The notes: generated by a model from the sequence alone, not told the origin. DNA of 64,000 nucleotides from Rhodomicrobium sp. (GCA_021604665.1 BQJK01000001.1:744001-808000); one strand, 5' to 3'. Positions 8,399 through 17,650 are shown, numbered from the stretch's first letter. Made by a program: numbers and translations.

Positions 8399-8415
8399 TC
8401 TGGAGACCCTCCAGA
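8399..8415. promoter_or_regulatory. 17-bp palindrome, candidate operator of the OYE gene
   Basis: TCTGGAG ACC CTCCAGA is a perfect 7-bp inverted repeat with a 3-base centre, 68 bp before the OYE start. The size and spacing fit a dimeric repressor such as a TetR-type regulator, but no such regulator is encoded in the neighbourhood, so the binder is unknown. Confidence 0.4.
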
Positions 8416-8482
8416 AACGCTGGCTCGATGAGAGACAACAGCCTCCACAAAGAACAAGACTAAAACGTTAGGATGAAGACAA

Positions 8483-9577
8483 ATGACAACGCTCTATGAA
8501 CCTTCTAAATTTGGCGCTACAGACACTAAAAACCGTGTATTTATGGCCCCCCTCACCCGCAACCGAGCTGTTCATGAAACTGACAATCCTGGTGATCTGG
8601 CCGCTGAATATTACCAGCAACGCGCCACAGCAGGCCTCATCATAACAGAAGCAACCCAAATAAACCCTGAGGGTAAAGGCTATGTCGCAACCCCGGGTAT
8701 TTATAAGGAAGAACATATTGAGGCCTGGAAAAAAATAACCGATAGCGTCCATGAAAAGGGGGGTAAAATCTTTATCCAGCTTTGGCACGTTGGCCGCATT
8801 AGCCATGTATCTTTGCAACCTAACGGGCAGCAACCCCTTGCCCCATCAGCAATTCAAGCCGATGCAGAAACCTTCACATTAGACGGCCCAACCCCCGTCT
8901 CAGAGCCTGTCTCAATGACTGAACAACAGATAAAACAAACTGTAGAAGATTATCAAACAGCGGCAAGCTATGCCAAACGTGCCGGTTTCGATGGTGTGGA
9001 GATCCACGCGGCGAACGGTTACCTGATTGATCAGTTCCTGAGAGACAACACAAATAAACGCAGTGACGCATATGGCGGCGAAATTAAAAACCGGGCACGC
9101 TTTTTATTTGAAGTGGTAGAGGCCATTCTAGAAATATGGTCTGCAGATAAGGTCGGCATTCGCCTCTCACCAACCGGCGCGTTTAATGACATGCAGGATA
9201 GCAACCCCCTTGAAACATTTGGCTATGTCATTGAAAAATTAAACAGCTATAACCTCGCCTATCTTCACATGGTTGAGCGCTTTCCCGGCATGGAGAGTAG
9301 CAAACAGGATCTTGAAACAATCAATAAACTGCGCGCCATATGGCAAGGCTTTTACATCGCAAATGGCGAATATGATAAATCACGCGGCGAAACCGCAATT
9401 GCAAGCGGCCATGCCGATGCCGTTGCATTTGGCCGCCCCTTCATCGCCAACCCAGACCTGCCAGAACGGCTAGAAAAAAATGCAGACCTGAACGAACCAG
9501 ACCAGGAAACTTTCTATGGCGGCAGCGCCGAAGGCTATATTGATTACCCAACATTAAAAGACCAAAAAGCGGCATAA
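8483..9577 (+). CDS. NADH:flavin oxidoreductase, old yellow enzyme family (NemA-like)
   Basis: FMN-dependent ene-reductase that uses NAD(P)H to reduce activated C=C bonds, and in relatives also nitrate esters or maleimides. The 364-residue TIM barrel shows 'KNRVFMAPLTRNRA' near residues 16-29, 'QLWHVGR' at 99-105, the catalytic-type 'EIHAANGYLIDQFL' near 172-185, 'NKRSDAYGG' and a C-terminal 'DAVAFGRPFIANPDL' phosphate-binding region. These are the classical NemA/XenB/OYE features. It is divergent from the P450 and precedes a semialdehyde dehydrogenase. Substrate is not readable. Confidence 0.92.
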   Translation: MTTLYEPSKFGATDTKNRVFMAPLTRNRAVHETDNPGDLAAEYYQQRATAGLIITEATQINPEGKGYVATPGIYKEEHIEAWKKITDSVHEKGGKIFIQLWHVGRISHVSLQPNGQQPLAPSAIQADAETFTLDGPTPVSEPVSMTEQQIKQTVEDYQTAASYAKRAGFDGVEIHAANGYLIDQFLRDNTNKRSDAYGGEIKNRARFLFEVVEAILEIWSADKVGIRLSPTGAFNDMQDSNPLETFGYVIEKLNSYNLAYLHMVERFPGMESSKQDLETINKLRAIWQGFYIANGEYDKSRGETAIASGHADAVAFGRPFIANPDLPERLEKNADLNEPDQETFYGGSAEGYIDYPTLKDQKAA

Positions 9578-9583
9578 TCATTC

Positions 9584-9631
9584 AACTCTCGGGCCGCCTT
9601 CTAGATAAGATTAGAGGGCGGAGCGAGAGTT
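9584..9631. terminator. Hairpin after the OYE gene
   Basis: AACTCTCG (9584-9591) plus CCGCC (9594-9598) pair with GGCGG (9617-9621) and CGAGAGTT (9624-9631), interrupted by a symmetrical 2x2 mismatch. It starts 7 bp after the OYE stop. There is no T run, so it may stabilise the 3' end rather than terminate by itself. Confidence 0.5.
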
Positions 9632-9715
9632 AAGCAGACAGTTAATATGCGGGCATTAAAAACCATCACGAATTAAACAAGCCCTCCGCAAAAATATTTC
9701 TAAATGGAGAGAAAT

Positions 9716-11125
9716 GTGACAGCCCTCGAAACCATTATCGAAACCCACAAAAAAACAGACAACATCACAATCAACCCCGCAACAGAAGAACAGATAGATT
9801 GCCATCATCTACAAACCAGCAATGAAGCCCAAGTCCTGATTGAAAAAGCCCAGGAGGCCTTTTTATCTTGGCGTGAGGTTGAGGTCAGCAAACGGGCTGA
9901 TATCATTCGCAAAATTGCAAAATCCCTGGCAAATAACAAAGACTGCCTTGCCAAAATGATGACAGAGGAAATGGGAAAACCCATCTCTCAATCTAAAAGT
10001 GAGGTTGATGTTTGCATTGCAATTTGCAATTACACCGCAGATCATTGCCCAGAGCGTTTGCAAGACGAAGAGCGCCCCGTTGAAGGTGGCCGCGGTCTCA
10101 TCACATACCAACCGCTCGGCGTCATCCTGGCCATTGAGCCCTGGAACTTCCCGCTCTATCAGGTCATCCGCTACAGCATCCCAAATCTACTCGCCGGTAA
10201 TACCAGCCTCCTAAAGCATGCCAAAAATGTGTGGGGTACAGGCAAACTCATAGATAAAGTCTTCAAACAAGCCGGCCTGCCTGATGGTTGCTTTGACCTG
10301 CTCTTCATTGAAAATGAAATGGTTGAAGACATCATCAAAGATGACCGCATCAGAGGTGTCACCTTAACAGGCAGTGCCGGCGCTGGCCGCGCCGTTGCCA
10401 AAATCGCCGCTGAAAATTTAAAAAAATCTGTACTAGAACTTGGTGGCAGCGATCCCTACATCATCTTAGGTGATGCAGACATAAACAGTGCCGTTAAAAC
10501 CTGCGTTCAAGCGCGGTTAAACAATGCCGGCCAAACCTGCGTCGCCGCCAAACGCTTCATCATAGTTGATGAAGTTTATGACAAATTCCGCGATCGCTTC
10601 AAGGCGATCATGAGTGCCTCAAAATATGGCGACCCCGAAGATACCAATACAAAGCTAGGCCCCCTGGCCCGTAAAGACCTGCGCGATGATCTCCATGAAC
10701 AGGTAAAACAATCTATTGCAAAAGGCGCCCAATGCATTCTTGGCGGTGAAATGCCAGACGGCAAAGGCTTCTTCTATCCACCAACCATATTAGAGAATGT
10801 CACCCCCGGCATGCCCGCCTATGATGGCGAACTCTTTGGCCCAGTGGCCACCCTCATCCGCGCAAAAGATGAAGCAGATGCCATCCGGATCGCGAATGAT
10901 CATAAATATGGTCTTGGTGGCGGCATTTTCACCAAAGATGTTGACCATGGCATAGACATTGCCCGCACCAAAATCGACACCGGTATGATGAATGTAAACG
11001 GTTATAACCTGGCCCTGCCAAACATGCCCTTTGGCGGTGTCAAAGAAAGTGGCTATGGCCGCGAACATGGCGGTTACGGCGTCCGCGAATTCGTCAATAT
11101 CAAATCTGTGGTCATATCTGAGTAA
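9716..11125 (+). CDS. NAD(P)-dependent succinate-semialdehyde dehydrogenase (Sad/YneI-like)
   Basis: Aldehyde dehydrogenase that should oxidise succinate semialdehyde or a similar short aldehyde to the acid. Catalytic features, numbered from the longer reading (ATG at 9704): the glutamate in 'VLELGGSDPYI' (E245), the nucleophile Cys279 in 'NNAGQTCVAAKRF', and the cofactor loop 'LTGSAGAG' near 221-228. The stretch 'GVILAIEPWNFPLYQVIRY' and the overall length of ~470 residues fit the YneI branch better than GabD. The GGAGAG ribosome site (9706-9711) lies inside the longer reading, so I favour the GTG at 9716. A terminator follows. The exact substrate is inferred from family resemblance only. 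Confidence 0.88.
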   Translation: MTALETIIETHKKTDNITINPATEEQIDCHHLQTSNEAQVLIEKAQEAFLSWREVEVSKRADIIRKIAKSLANNKDCLAKMMTEEMGKPISQSKSEVDVCIAICNYTADHCPERLQDEERPVEGGRGLITYQPLGVILAIEPWNFPLYQVIRYSIPNLLAGNTSLLKHAKNVWGTGKLIDKVFKQAGLPDGCFDLLFIENEMVEDIIKDDRIRGVTLTGSAGAGRAVAKIAAENLKKSVLELGGSDPYIILGDADINSAVKTCVQARLNNAGQTCVAAKRFIIVDEVYDKFRDRFKAIMSASKYGDPEDTNTKLGPLARKDLRDDLHEQVKQSIAKGAQCILGGEMPDGKGFFYPPTILENVTPGMPAYDGELFGPVATLIRAKDEADAIRIANDHKYGLGGGIFTKDVDHGIDIARTKIDTGMMNVNGYNLALPNMPFGGVKESGYGREHGGYGVREFVNIKSVVISE

Positions 11126-11133
11126 AACTAAAT

Positions 11134-11186
11134 GAAAAAGGCGCGCTAACATATATCAAGCCAATAAAGGAACACGCGCCTTTTTC
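11134..11186. terminator. Bidirectional rho-independent terminator
   Basis: GAAAAAGGCGCG (11134-11145) is mirrored by CGCGCCTTTTTC (11175-11186). The A and T runs serve both strands, ending the dehydrogenase from the left and the Mla operon from the right. Confidence 0.85.
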
Positions 11187-11226
11187 ATCTCATCACCATA
11201 GATGAGAGAGAGTGAATCAAACCCGC

Positions 11227-12291
11227 TTAGGTCGGCAGCTTCTCACCAACCCAGGCAACAAGATCAGAAGCCGCACCAAAAAACGCCGTCTCCATCGCCT
11301 TAACCACATCAATAATCTCAGTTGAACCCGCCGCAGCTTTCCTTAAAAACTGGTGCGAGGCTATAACTTTTCCATCCCGGTCAACCAGCTTGGCGATAAA
11401 CTCAATCACCGCTTCCGGTGCAGCCTCTTTAGCAAGGTAAAACCCACGAATATCAATCAGCACACGGTTATCAGGGTCAAGCGCATCAGCCGGACGCATG
11501 ATCACATCCCGGTATCCAGCATTTTCAAAACTCTGGATCAACTTGGTCTGAAGTAGATTAGGTAGGTTATCTGTCCATTTCGCATCACCGATGGCGATAT
11601 ATTCCCCAGCCGCCGTGCGCTCTAAAATCTTATCTGTATTCAACGCAAGCGGCACTGTTGGTTCAGCTATCACCAATTGCCCGGAAGGAACAACAGCCAA
11701 AGCGGGGAACCCTTTTGCAGGGCTCAGATCATAAAGCCCCGTCTCCTCGGATTTAGAGCCGCCTGTCATCCGTTGCAGCCCTTCAAGAATACTATCCACC
11801 CGGCCGGAGTTACGGGCCAAAAGGTCATCAAACCGGGAGAGCGCCCGTCCGGCATTTTGCGCCAGGCTGCGTGAGGCCGCCGGGTCCGCTTCTAACAGCG
11901 GCACCGCTCCACCTTGCGCAGTTAGCAGCGCTGCGCTGGCCTCCCCGCCAGTGAGCAAAATCGCAGCCGTCCCCGTTAAGCCCTGATATTCAACACCAGC
12001 TTTTGTATCCTCTCGCATCGGTGTATTTTTATTGATTAATATGCGTGCGATTAATCTTTTAGGTGAAGCCTCATCAATAATGATGCTATTCACATCCCCA
12101 ACCTGAATGCCGTTAAAAAAAACTTTACTGCCAACAGACAGCCCCGAAACCGGCACAGAGAACCGCACATCGTAAGCCGCCCGCTCACCATAAGCACCAG
12201 CATTATTCAGCCAATATATGAACCCAAACACACCAGCAATAACCGCCAGCGCAAACATACCGATAAGCTCATACCGTGCTTTAAATTCCAT
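11227..12291 (-). CDS. MCE-domain (MlaD-like) protein fused to a PqiC-like (ABC transport auxiliary) domain
   Basis: Substrate-binding part of an MlaFED-type phospholipid transporter, anchored in the inner membrane and facing the periplasm. Residues 8-28 are a transmembrane anchor. Residues ~40-117 are an MCE domain ('YDVRFSVPVSGLSVGSKVFFNGIQVGDV', 'VEYQGLTGTAAILLTGG'). A short linker (118-185) is followed by residues ~186-350 resembling the PqiC/DUF330 auxiliary lipoprotein domain ('LYDLSPAKGFPA', 'QLVIAEPTVPLALNTDKI', 'AKWTDNLPNLLQTKLIQSFENAG'). In related bacteria the auxiliary domain is normally a separate outer-membrane lipoprotein; here it has no lipobox of its own. The usual long helical region after MCE is much shortened. 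It is the last gene of the mlaE-mlaF-mlaD operon. Confidence 0.85.
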   Translation of the reverse strand: MEFKARYELIGMFALAVIAGVFGFIYWLNNAGAYGERAAYDVRFSVPVSGLSVGSKVFFNGIQVGDVNSIIIDEASPKRLIARILINKNTPMREDTKAGVEYQGLTGTAAILLTGGEASAALLTAQGGAVPLLEADPAASRSLAQNAGRALSRFDDLLARNSGRVDSILEGLQRMTGGSKSEETGLYDLSPAKGFPALAVVPSGQLVIAEPTVPLALNTDKILERTAAGEYIAIGDAKWTDNLPNLLQTKLIQSFENAGYRDVIMRPADALDPDNRVLIDIRGFYLAKEAAPEAVIEFIAKLVDRDGKVIASHQFLRKAAAGSTEIIDVVKAMETAFFGAASDLVAWVGEKLPT

Positions 12292-12346
12292 CAGCTCTCT
12301 CCCATCGGGTCATTGAAACTTGTTCTAAACACTCAATCATTCAGTT

Positions 12347-13168
12347 TTATTGCTGTTTCCGTGCAGTCATTAACCCAGCTCGTTTGCCTTTAAAATATGA
12401 CTGCACCCAAGGATGCGAACTCTCCAGCATGGTAGAAAGCGGGCCATGCTCCACGACCCGCCCGCCATCCAAAACCGCAATCTGGTTACAGATTGAATAG
12501 ATACTCTCTAAATCATGGGTCACCATAAAGACGGTTAGCCCCAATGTGGTCTGCAATGTTTTAATCAGGTCATCAAATTCACTGGCAGAAATAGGATCAA
12601 GCCCAGAGGTTGGTTCATCAAGAAACACAAACTCAGGGTCAAGCGCCAGCGCGCGAGCCAGCGCCACACGTTTCGTCATCCCCCCAGAAAGTTCAGACGG
12701 CATTTTAGCGCCATCATCAGCTTTCAACCCAACCATTTCTAATTTAGCAATGGCGATTTCATCTGTAAGTCGGCGAGATAACCCCAGCACTTCACGCATC
12801 TGAAACTGGATATTCTGTTTAACCGTTAGCGATGAAAATAACGCCCCGCGTTGAAACATCACACCCCAGCGCCGCTCTAGGGTTTGCCGCGCCGCTTCAT
12901 CCAGTTCATCAATATTTTGGCCAAAGAGTTTAATCACCCCTGCCCGTTTCGGAATAAGCCCAATGATGGTACGCATCAAAACAGATTTGCCAGAGCCAGA
13001 GCCACCAACAACCCCTAAAATCTCACCGCGCGTTACGTCAAGCGACAGCCCATCCAGAATAATCGTATCGCCAAATCCAACAACAAGATCACGCACCTCA
13101 ATTGAGAGGGCGCCGTTATTATCTGTTGCCATCACGATATCTCTGCTCATAGTCCCATCACCGCTCAT
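12347..13168 (-). CDS. ABC transporter ATPase, MlaF-like
   Basis: Cytoplasmic ATPase that powers the Mla-type lipid transporter. The 273-residue protein has Walker A 'GGSGSGKSVLMR', the Q-loop region 'GVMFQRGALFSSLTV', the signature 'LSGGMTKRVALARAL', Walker B 'FVFLDEPTSGLDP' and the switch histidine in 'VTHD'. The 'MFQRGALFSSLTV' and 'LSGGMTKRVALARA' wording is typical of MlaF rather than of amino-acid importers. It begins 3 bp after the permease stop and is followed 55 bp later by the MCE gene, so the three are co-transcribed. Confidence 0.92.
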   Translation of the reverse strand: MSGDGTMSRDIVMATDNNGALSIEVRDLVVGFGDTIILDGLSLDVTRGEILGVVGGSGSGKSVLMRTIIGLIPKRAGVIKLFGQNIDELDEAARQTLERRWGVMFQRGALFSSLTVKQNIQFQMREVLGLSRRLTDEIAIAKLEMVGLKADDGAKMPSELSGGMTKRVALARALALDPEFVFLDEPTSGLDPISASEFDDLIKTLQTTLGLTVFMVTHDLESIYSICNQIAVLDGGRVVEHGPLSTMLESSHPWVQSYFKGKRAGLMTARKQQ

Positions 13169-13171
13169 GAG

Positions 13172-14332
13172 TTACATCCCTACCGAGGCAAAGAAAATTG
13201 CGAAAAGACCATCAAGCACAATCACCATAAAAATCGCTTTCACGACTGATTTAGTTGTTTGTTCCCCAAGCGACGCAGCGCTACCTTTTGTACGCAGCCC
13301 CTCAGTGCAAGCAATAATACCAATCACCGCGCCCATAAAGGGGGCCTTAATCATCCCAACCTGAAAATGCGTGAGCGATATAGCTTCCTTCAGCCGCTCC
13401 ATAAACAATTCAGGCGACATGCCCGCATAGAACACAGCTATCAACCCGCCGCCATAGAGCGACGCCATAGAGCCAAGGAAAGTCAGCATCGGCACAGCTA
13501 AAATGAGAATAAGAATGCGCGGCAAAATCAGGATCTGAACAGGGTTAAACCCCATCGTGCGTAAGGCGTCGATCTCCTCCCGCATTTTCATTGACCCAAG
13601 CTCAGCGGTGAATGAACTACCAGATCGCCCAGCAACCATAATAGCCACCAACAAAACACCAATTTCGCGGAGCACAAGAATGCCAACCATATCCACTACA
13701 TAAAGATCCGCGCCAAATTTCCGAAAGTGAAAGAACCCCTGCTGAGCGATGATAGCCCCAATCAAAAACGTAATAAGCAGAATGATGGGCACCGCTTGAA
13801 AGGTGACACGGTCAAGCTGATGCACAGCAGTGGTAAACCGGAAATTTGAAGGGCGAGTAAGTAAACTGAGAAAGGCAACAACAAGCGCCCCAAACATATT
13901 GGCAAAGGCCCGCATGTCATGAACAAGTTCAACGATAGCTTTGCCGGTGGTCTCAAAAAATCCCATCACACCAAAGGGGCGGCGGAGGGGGGCTGACTTG
14001 GTTTTATTAACCCGCTCAACTTCACGGAAAAGCAAATGATCTTCAGAAGAAAGCCCTGATATCTCAAAGCCATCAACCATAGCGTTTGAGTTTTGATGAG
14101 CAGTCAGCTCGCGCTTTAACCGCTCCAGCAGCCAGGCACCATAGGTATCAAACTCAGTTACCGCAGCCATCTCAATAACAACCGCATCTTCAGCGTCATT
14201 TCCAGCCGTAGCTGCATCTATAAGTTTTTCCAACCCAGTAGCATTGTTGGCCGTCCATGCACCGCTTGCAACAAGCCGGCGCTTTTCGCCAGTATTACTA
14301 TCAGTCCAATGCAGCAAAGGTTCTGTGCCCAT
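13172..14332 (-). CDS. MlaE-family permease with N-terminal STAS domain
   Basis: Membrane permease of an MlaFED-type phospholipid transporter, 386 residues. Residues ~1-110 form a STAS-like domain ('VVIEMAAVTEFDTYGAWLLERL'), after which the MlaE region has five or six hydrophobic segments and the family signatures 'QAVPIILLITFLIGAIIAQQG' and 'REIGVLLVAIMVAGRSGSSFTAELGSMK', followed by 'EIDALRTMG'. In E. coli the STAS protein (MlaB) is a separate subunit; fusion to MlaE is common in alphaproteobacteria. First gene of the operon with the MlaF-like ATPase and the MCE protein. The direction of lipid movement is not settled by sequence. Confidence 0.92.
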   Translation of the reverse strand: MGTEPLLHWTDSNTGEKRRLVASGAWTANNATGLEKLIDAATAGNDAEDAVVIEMAAVTEFDTYGAWLLERLKRELTAHQNSNAMVDGFEISGLSSEDHLLFREVERVNKTKSAPLRRPFGVMGFFETTGKAIVELVHDMRAFANMFGALVVAFLSLLTRPSNFRFTTAVHQLDRVTFQAVPIILLITFLIGAIIAQQGFFHFRKFGADLYVVDMVGILVLREIGVLLVAIMVAGRSGSSFTAELGSMKMREEIDALRTMGFNPVQILILPRILILILAVPMLTFLGSMASLYGGGLIAVFYAGMSPELFMERLKEAISLTHFQVGMIKAPFMGAVIGIIACTEGLRTKGSAASLGEQTTKSVVKAIFMVIVLDGLFAIFFASVGM

Positions 14333-14475
14333 CTGCCCTCATCCCATACCAAGCTCCAAAGCATCTCTTATTATTATGGAGCGGTTTTACTTAAGGTGCA
14401 GCCATCCTATGCTGCAGCAGAAAGCCCTGCAACCAGAGTGATAGTTTTTGGCTAACGCCGCCGGCTTAGCACTGG

Positions 14476-14976
14476 TTAACGTCTGCTCATTGTCACATTA
14501 ACGCTCTTCAAGCCAATGCCACTGGTTTTAATGGTAACTTTTTGCCGGCGTTTGGTAAAAGACACAATCATAGTCCCACTTACATTGCCGCCAATGCGCA
14601 TGGTGATCCGGTTTTTGCTGGCCGTGCCGTTAATATTGCCAGAAGCATTAAAATTACGCTCTTCCCAGGTGCCAGAAAGGCTACCGGCGTTATAAGATAT
14701 TTTACCGCGCATTTTGACGTCTTGCGTATTGCTCTTGCAATAAATCGCCAGCCCTAATTGCGTGCCGCCGCCAGTATAATAGCCGGTGCATTTAATCCGC
14801 TCTTTTTTGCCATCTTGCAAAACAATCAAACCACTGCCACCCCAGCTGCCTAACAATGTTGCAAAAGGGTTGGAATTAGCCAACAACTGCTGAGAGCCAC
14901 CGCCGACGAGCAGAACCATCATAGCTGCTAACAAAGCCGATTTACCTAAACGTAACTCCATAATCATCTTCCTCAT
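14476..14976 (-). CDS. Exported protein of unknown function
   Basis: I do not recognise the family. The reading frame is open from 15024, but the ATG at 14976 follows a strong GGGAGAGGGAGA ribosome site and gives a 166-residue protein with a clean signal peptide (hydrophobic AMMVLLVGGG core, cleavage near LAN-SN). The mature part starts 'LLGSWGGSGLIVLQDGKKERIKC' and is rich in Gly, Ser, Thr and basic residues with alternating beta-strand-like segments, ending in 'SVNVTMSRR'. Two cysteines (in KCTGYY and IYCKS) could form a disulfide. It resembles small secreted beta-sheet proteins with a 'GxWxGxG' opening; no activity can be assigned. It stands alone between the Mla operon and another small exported protein. 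Confidence 0.75.
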   Translation of the reverse strand: MRKMIMELRLGKSALLAAMMVLLVGGGSQQLLANSNPFATLLGSWGGSGLIVLQDGKKERIKCTGYYTGGGTQLGLAIYCKSNTQDVKMRGKISYNAGSLSGTWEERNFNASGNINGTASKNRITMRIGGNVSGTMIVSFTKRRQKVTIKTSGIGLKSVNVTMSRR

Positions 14977-15122
14977 GGGTCTCCCTCTCCCTTGATAAAA
15001 CCAATCACATCCCTTCAAGGACAATATGTCAAATATACCACTATGGTAAGTTTAACGATTTACCACCTTATCTGAATGAAACCCTGGTTACTCACAAGGC
15101 TCCAAAGGGCGCTTCAATACGT

Positions 15123-15605
15123 CTACTCCTTCAACCCTTCAAAACTGCCCGTGTAGTTAGCATCATAAAGCTCTCCCTTATCAGAGAGCAAAAGGTAGAG
15201 AGAGCTCTCTTCCCCGGTTTCATTTTTAACCAGCACGATAAAATAACCCTTACCGGTTTTATGTATCGTGCGCGCGTCATCTCCAACCTTAGCCCAGCTC
15301 TCATCAAGCAACCCACCTTCAACCGGCAGCGCCTGCTGAACTAAAGTGTTAATGGCAGTAGCGGAAGCTGTTAAAGCGCCCTTCTCGTCAATTGTATCTT
15401 TTGGTGTCTCAGCAAAACGCTTTGGGGCAGGCTTTTGTCCAGCAGCTTGATCATGTTTGTGATCTGCAGCACTATGTTCGCTTGTCATATGCACATAGGA
15501 TCTTTTAATCTCCGCCCCATGATGAGAAAAGGCCTTAACAGGCGCAGAGAACAAGAAAAACGCGGCCAACATACTCACCGAAAATTGAACCATCCATAAT
15601 TTCAT
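15123..15605 (-). CDS. Small periplasmic protein, DUF6488-like
   Basis: A 160-residue exported protein with an N-terminal signal (cleavage near VKA-FS) and a histidine-rich mature N-terminus (SHHGAE ... MTSEHSAADHKHD, residues ~27-53) that could bind a metal. The C-terminal part 'ATAINTLVQQALPVEGGLLDESWAKVG', 'GYFIVLVKNETG', 'LYLLLSDKGELYDANYTG' resembles DUF6488 proteins (helix, 'W', then a beta strand pair ending in an 'xxANYTG'-like motif). The role is unknown. No metal-transport gene adjoins it. The family name is a resemblance by eye. Confidence 0.7.
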   Translation of the reverse strand: MKLWMVQFSVSMLAAFFLFSAPVKAFSHHGAEIKRSYVHMTSEHSAADHKHDQAAGQKPAPKRFAETPKDTIDEKGALTASATAINTLVQQALPVEGGLLDESWAKVGDDARTIHKTGKGYFIVLVKNETGEESSLYLLLSDKGELYDANYTGSFEGLKE

Positions 15606-15891
15606 AATTTAATAACCTTCCACACAAAGCCGTCTATAAAGTAGTCCATGTTATTTTGGATTAAGACTAAACACATCTTCTTGCAAAACAAACTGATATC
15701 AACATAACTCGTTAAATAGCCCTGATAACCGCGCTGTTGCCATAGTCTCATGTGAATGAGAGCAACAAAATAGCTATACATTCAAAAACACCATAACTTA
15801 CTTGCAAAACAAAAGCGATATGGCTATTAAACACATCTCTGTCATGAGTACGCCACCGCCCCTGTTATAACAAAAACCAAATGGCTCTAAA

Positions 15892-16830
15892 ATGACCCTA
15901 TCGGAAAATGCGCCCATCATCTCCATATCTCATTTAGACAAAACCTATGATGACGGCTTCAAAGCCCTGAAAGACATCTCCCTCGATATAAACAAGGGAG
16001 AAATTTTTGCGCTACTCGGCCCCAATGGCGCCGGTAAAACCACATTGATCAGTGCCATATGCGGCATCGTTACGCCGTCAAGCGGCACGGTTAAGGTGGC
16101 CGGTTACGATATCATTAAAGAATACCGCCAAACCAGAAAACTGATCGGCCTGGTGCCGCAAGAGTTAACAACGGACGCCTTTGAAACCGTTACAAACACA
16201 GTGAATTTCTCACGCGGGCTTTTCGGCAAAAAACCAGACCCCGCCTATATAGAAGAGTTGCTGAAAAGCCTGACCCTGTGGGATAAAAAAGACAATCAAT
16301 TAATGACCCTTTCAGGCGGCATGAAGCGCCGCGTGCTGATAGCCAAAGCCCTCTCTCACCAACCTGATATTCTATTTCTGGATGAACCATCTGCCGGTGT
16401 GGATGTGGAACTGCGCAAAGAGATGTGGTCCCTGGTGCGCAAATTACGAGAGAATGGCACCACCATCATCCTGACCACTCATTATATTGAAGAAGCCGAG
16501 GAAATGGCTGATCGTGTTGGGGTGATCAGTAAAGGCGAAGTGATCCTGGTTGAAGAAAAATCAGTCTTGATGAAAAAGCTTGGCAAAAAGCAGGTGATAC
16601 TCGATTTGATCGAGCCGTTAAATGAACTTCCCTCAGCCTTAGCCGCTTATGACCTCTCTCTGATTAAAGAGGGGCAAGAGCTGATCTATACCTATGACAC
16701 AAACGCCAACCGCACAGGCATCACCACAGTCCTGAAAGCCTTGAGCGATAATAATATTAAATTCCGCGACCTCAACACGAAGGAAAGCTCGCTAGAGGAA
16801 ATTTTCGTAGAACTGGTGCAAGAAAAATGA
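15892..16830 (+). CDS. ABC-2 type transporter ATPase (YadG-like)
   Basis: ATPase subunit of a two-gene ABC exporter, 312 residues. Walker A '[16 protein letters not shown]' near residue 43, signature '[15 protein letters not shown]', Walker B '[16 protein letters not shown]', switch '[14 protein letters not shown]', and a C-terminal extension of ~90 residues as in YadG/NodI/CcmA-type exporters. Its stop overlaps the start of the permease gene by 4 bp (ATGA), so the two are translationally coupled. The exported substrate is unknown. Confidence 0.92.
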   Translation: MTLSENAPIISISHLDKTYDDGFKALKDISLDINKGEIFALLGPNGAGKTTLISAICGIVTPSSGTVKVAGYDIIKEYRQTRKLIGLVPQELTTDAFETVTNTVNFSRGLFGKKPDPAYIEELLKSLTLWDKKDNQLMTLSGGMKRRVLIAKALSHQPDILFLDEPSAGVDVELRKEMWSLVRKLRENGTTIILTTHYIEEAEEMADRVGVISKGEVILVEEKSVLMKKLGKKQVILDLIEPLNELPSALAAYDLSLIKEGQELIYTYDTNANRTGITTVLKALSDNNIKFRDLNTKESSLEEIFVELVQEK

Positions 16831-17591
16831 TCAACCTACCCGCAGTTTCAGCAATCTATAAATTCGAGATGATGCGCACCTGGCGCACGCTGGCGCAGTC
16901 CATCGCCTCACCCGTCATCTCGACGGCCCTTTATTTCATTGTATTTGGCTCAGCCATTGGCTCCCGCATCGCAGAAATCGACGGCGTTAGCTATGGCGCC
17001 TTTATCGTGCCCGGCCTCATTATGTTCTCGATCTTGACCCAGAGCATTTCAAATGCTGCCTTCGGCATCTATTTCCCTCGCTTTACAGGCACAATTTATG
17101 AGGTGTTATCCGCGCCAATTTCACCATTGGAGATCACCCTCGGCTATGTGGGGGCAGCCGCATCTAAATCCATTATTCTCGGCTTGATCATTCTGGCAAC
17201 CGCCGCCGCCTTTGTACCGCTACAGATCGCGCATCCAGTTATAATGCTTCTGTTTCTGGTCCTCACCGCTGTGACCTTCTCACTATTTGGCTTCATCATC
17301 GGCATATGGGCGGATGGCTTTGAAAAACTCCAGATCATCCCCCTCCTGCTGATCACCCCGCTGGCCTTCCTTGGGGGCACTTTCTATTCCATCAGCATGC
17401 TCCCCCCCTTCTGGCAAACGGTTACACTGTTTAACCCGGTGGTCTACCTCATCAGTGGTTTCCGCTGGAGCTTCTATGAAATATCAGATGTGAATGTCTG
17501 GCTTAGCCTGGTGATGATCACCCTGTTCCTCAGCATCGCCCTCGGCATAATCTGGTGGATATTCAAATCAGGCTACCGCCTCAAAGCCTAA
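16827..17591 (+). CDS. ABC-2 type transporter permease (YadH-like)
   Basis: Inner-membrane permease partner of the preceding ATPase. The 254-residue product has six hydrophobic segments and the ABC-2 signature region '[43 protein letters not shown]', typical of YadH/NodJ-type permeases. The N-terminal '[31 protein letters not shown]' is a good match to YadH. It overlaps the ATPase gene by 4 bp; a hairpin follows the stop. Confidence 0.92.
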   Translation: MINLPAVSAIYKFEMMRTWRTLAQSIASPVISTALYFIVFGSAIGSRIAEIDGVSYGAFIVPGLIMFSILTQSISNAAFGIYFPRFTGTIYEVLSAPISPLEITLGYVGAAASKSIILGLIILATAAAFVPLQIAHPVIMLLFLVLTAVTFSLFGFIIGIWADGFEKLQIIPLLLITPLAFLGGTFYSISMLPPFWQTVTLFNPVVYLISGFRWSFYEISDVNVWLSLVMITLFLSIALGIIWWIFKSGYRLKA

Positions 17592-17601
17592 TAAAAAATA
17601 C

Positions 17602-17636
17602 AAACCATTCCGCAGGGCCGTCCCAAGGAATGGTTT
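17602..17636 (+). terminator. Hairpin after the ABC exporter genes
   Basis: A perfect 10-bp stem, AAACCATTCC (17602-17611) and GGAATGGTTT (17627-17636), lies 10 bp after the permease stop. The downstream flank is not T-rich but the right arm ends in TTT. Read on the minus strand it would follow the sulP stop. Confidence 0.55.
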
Positions 17637-17650
17637 GCCAATATCAAAAT

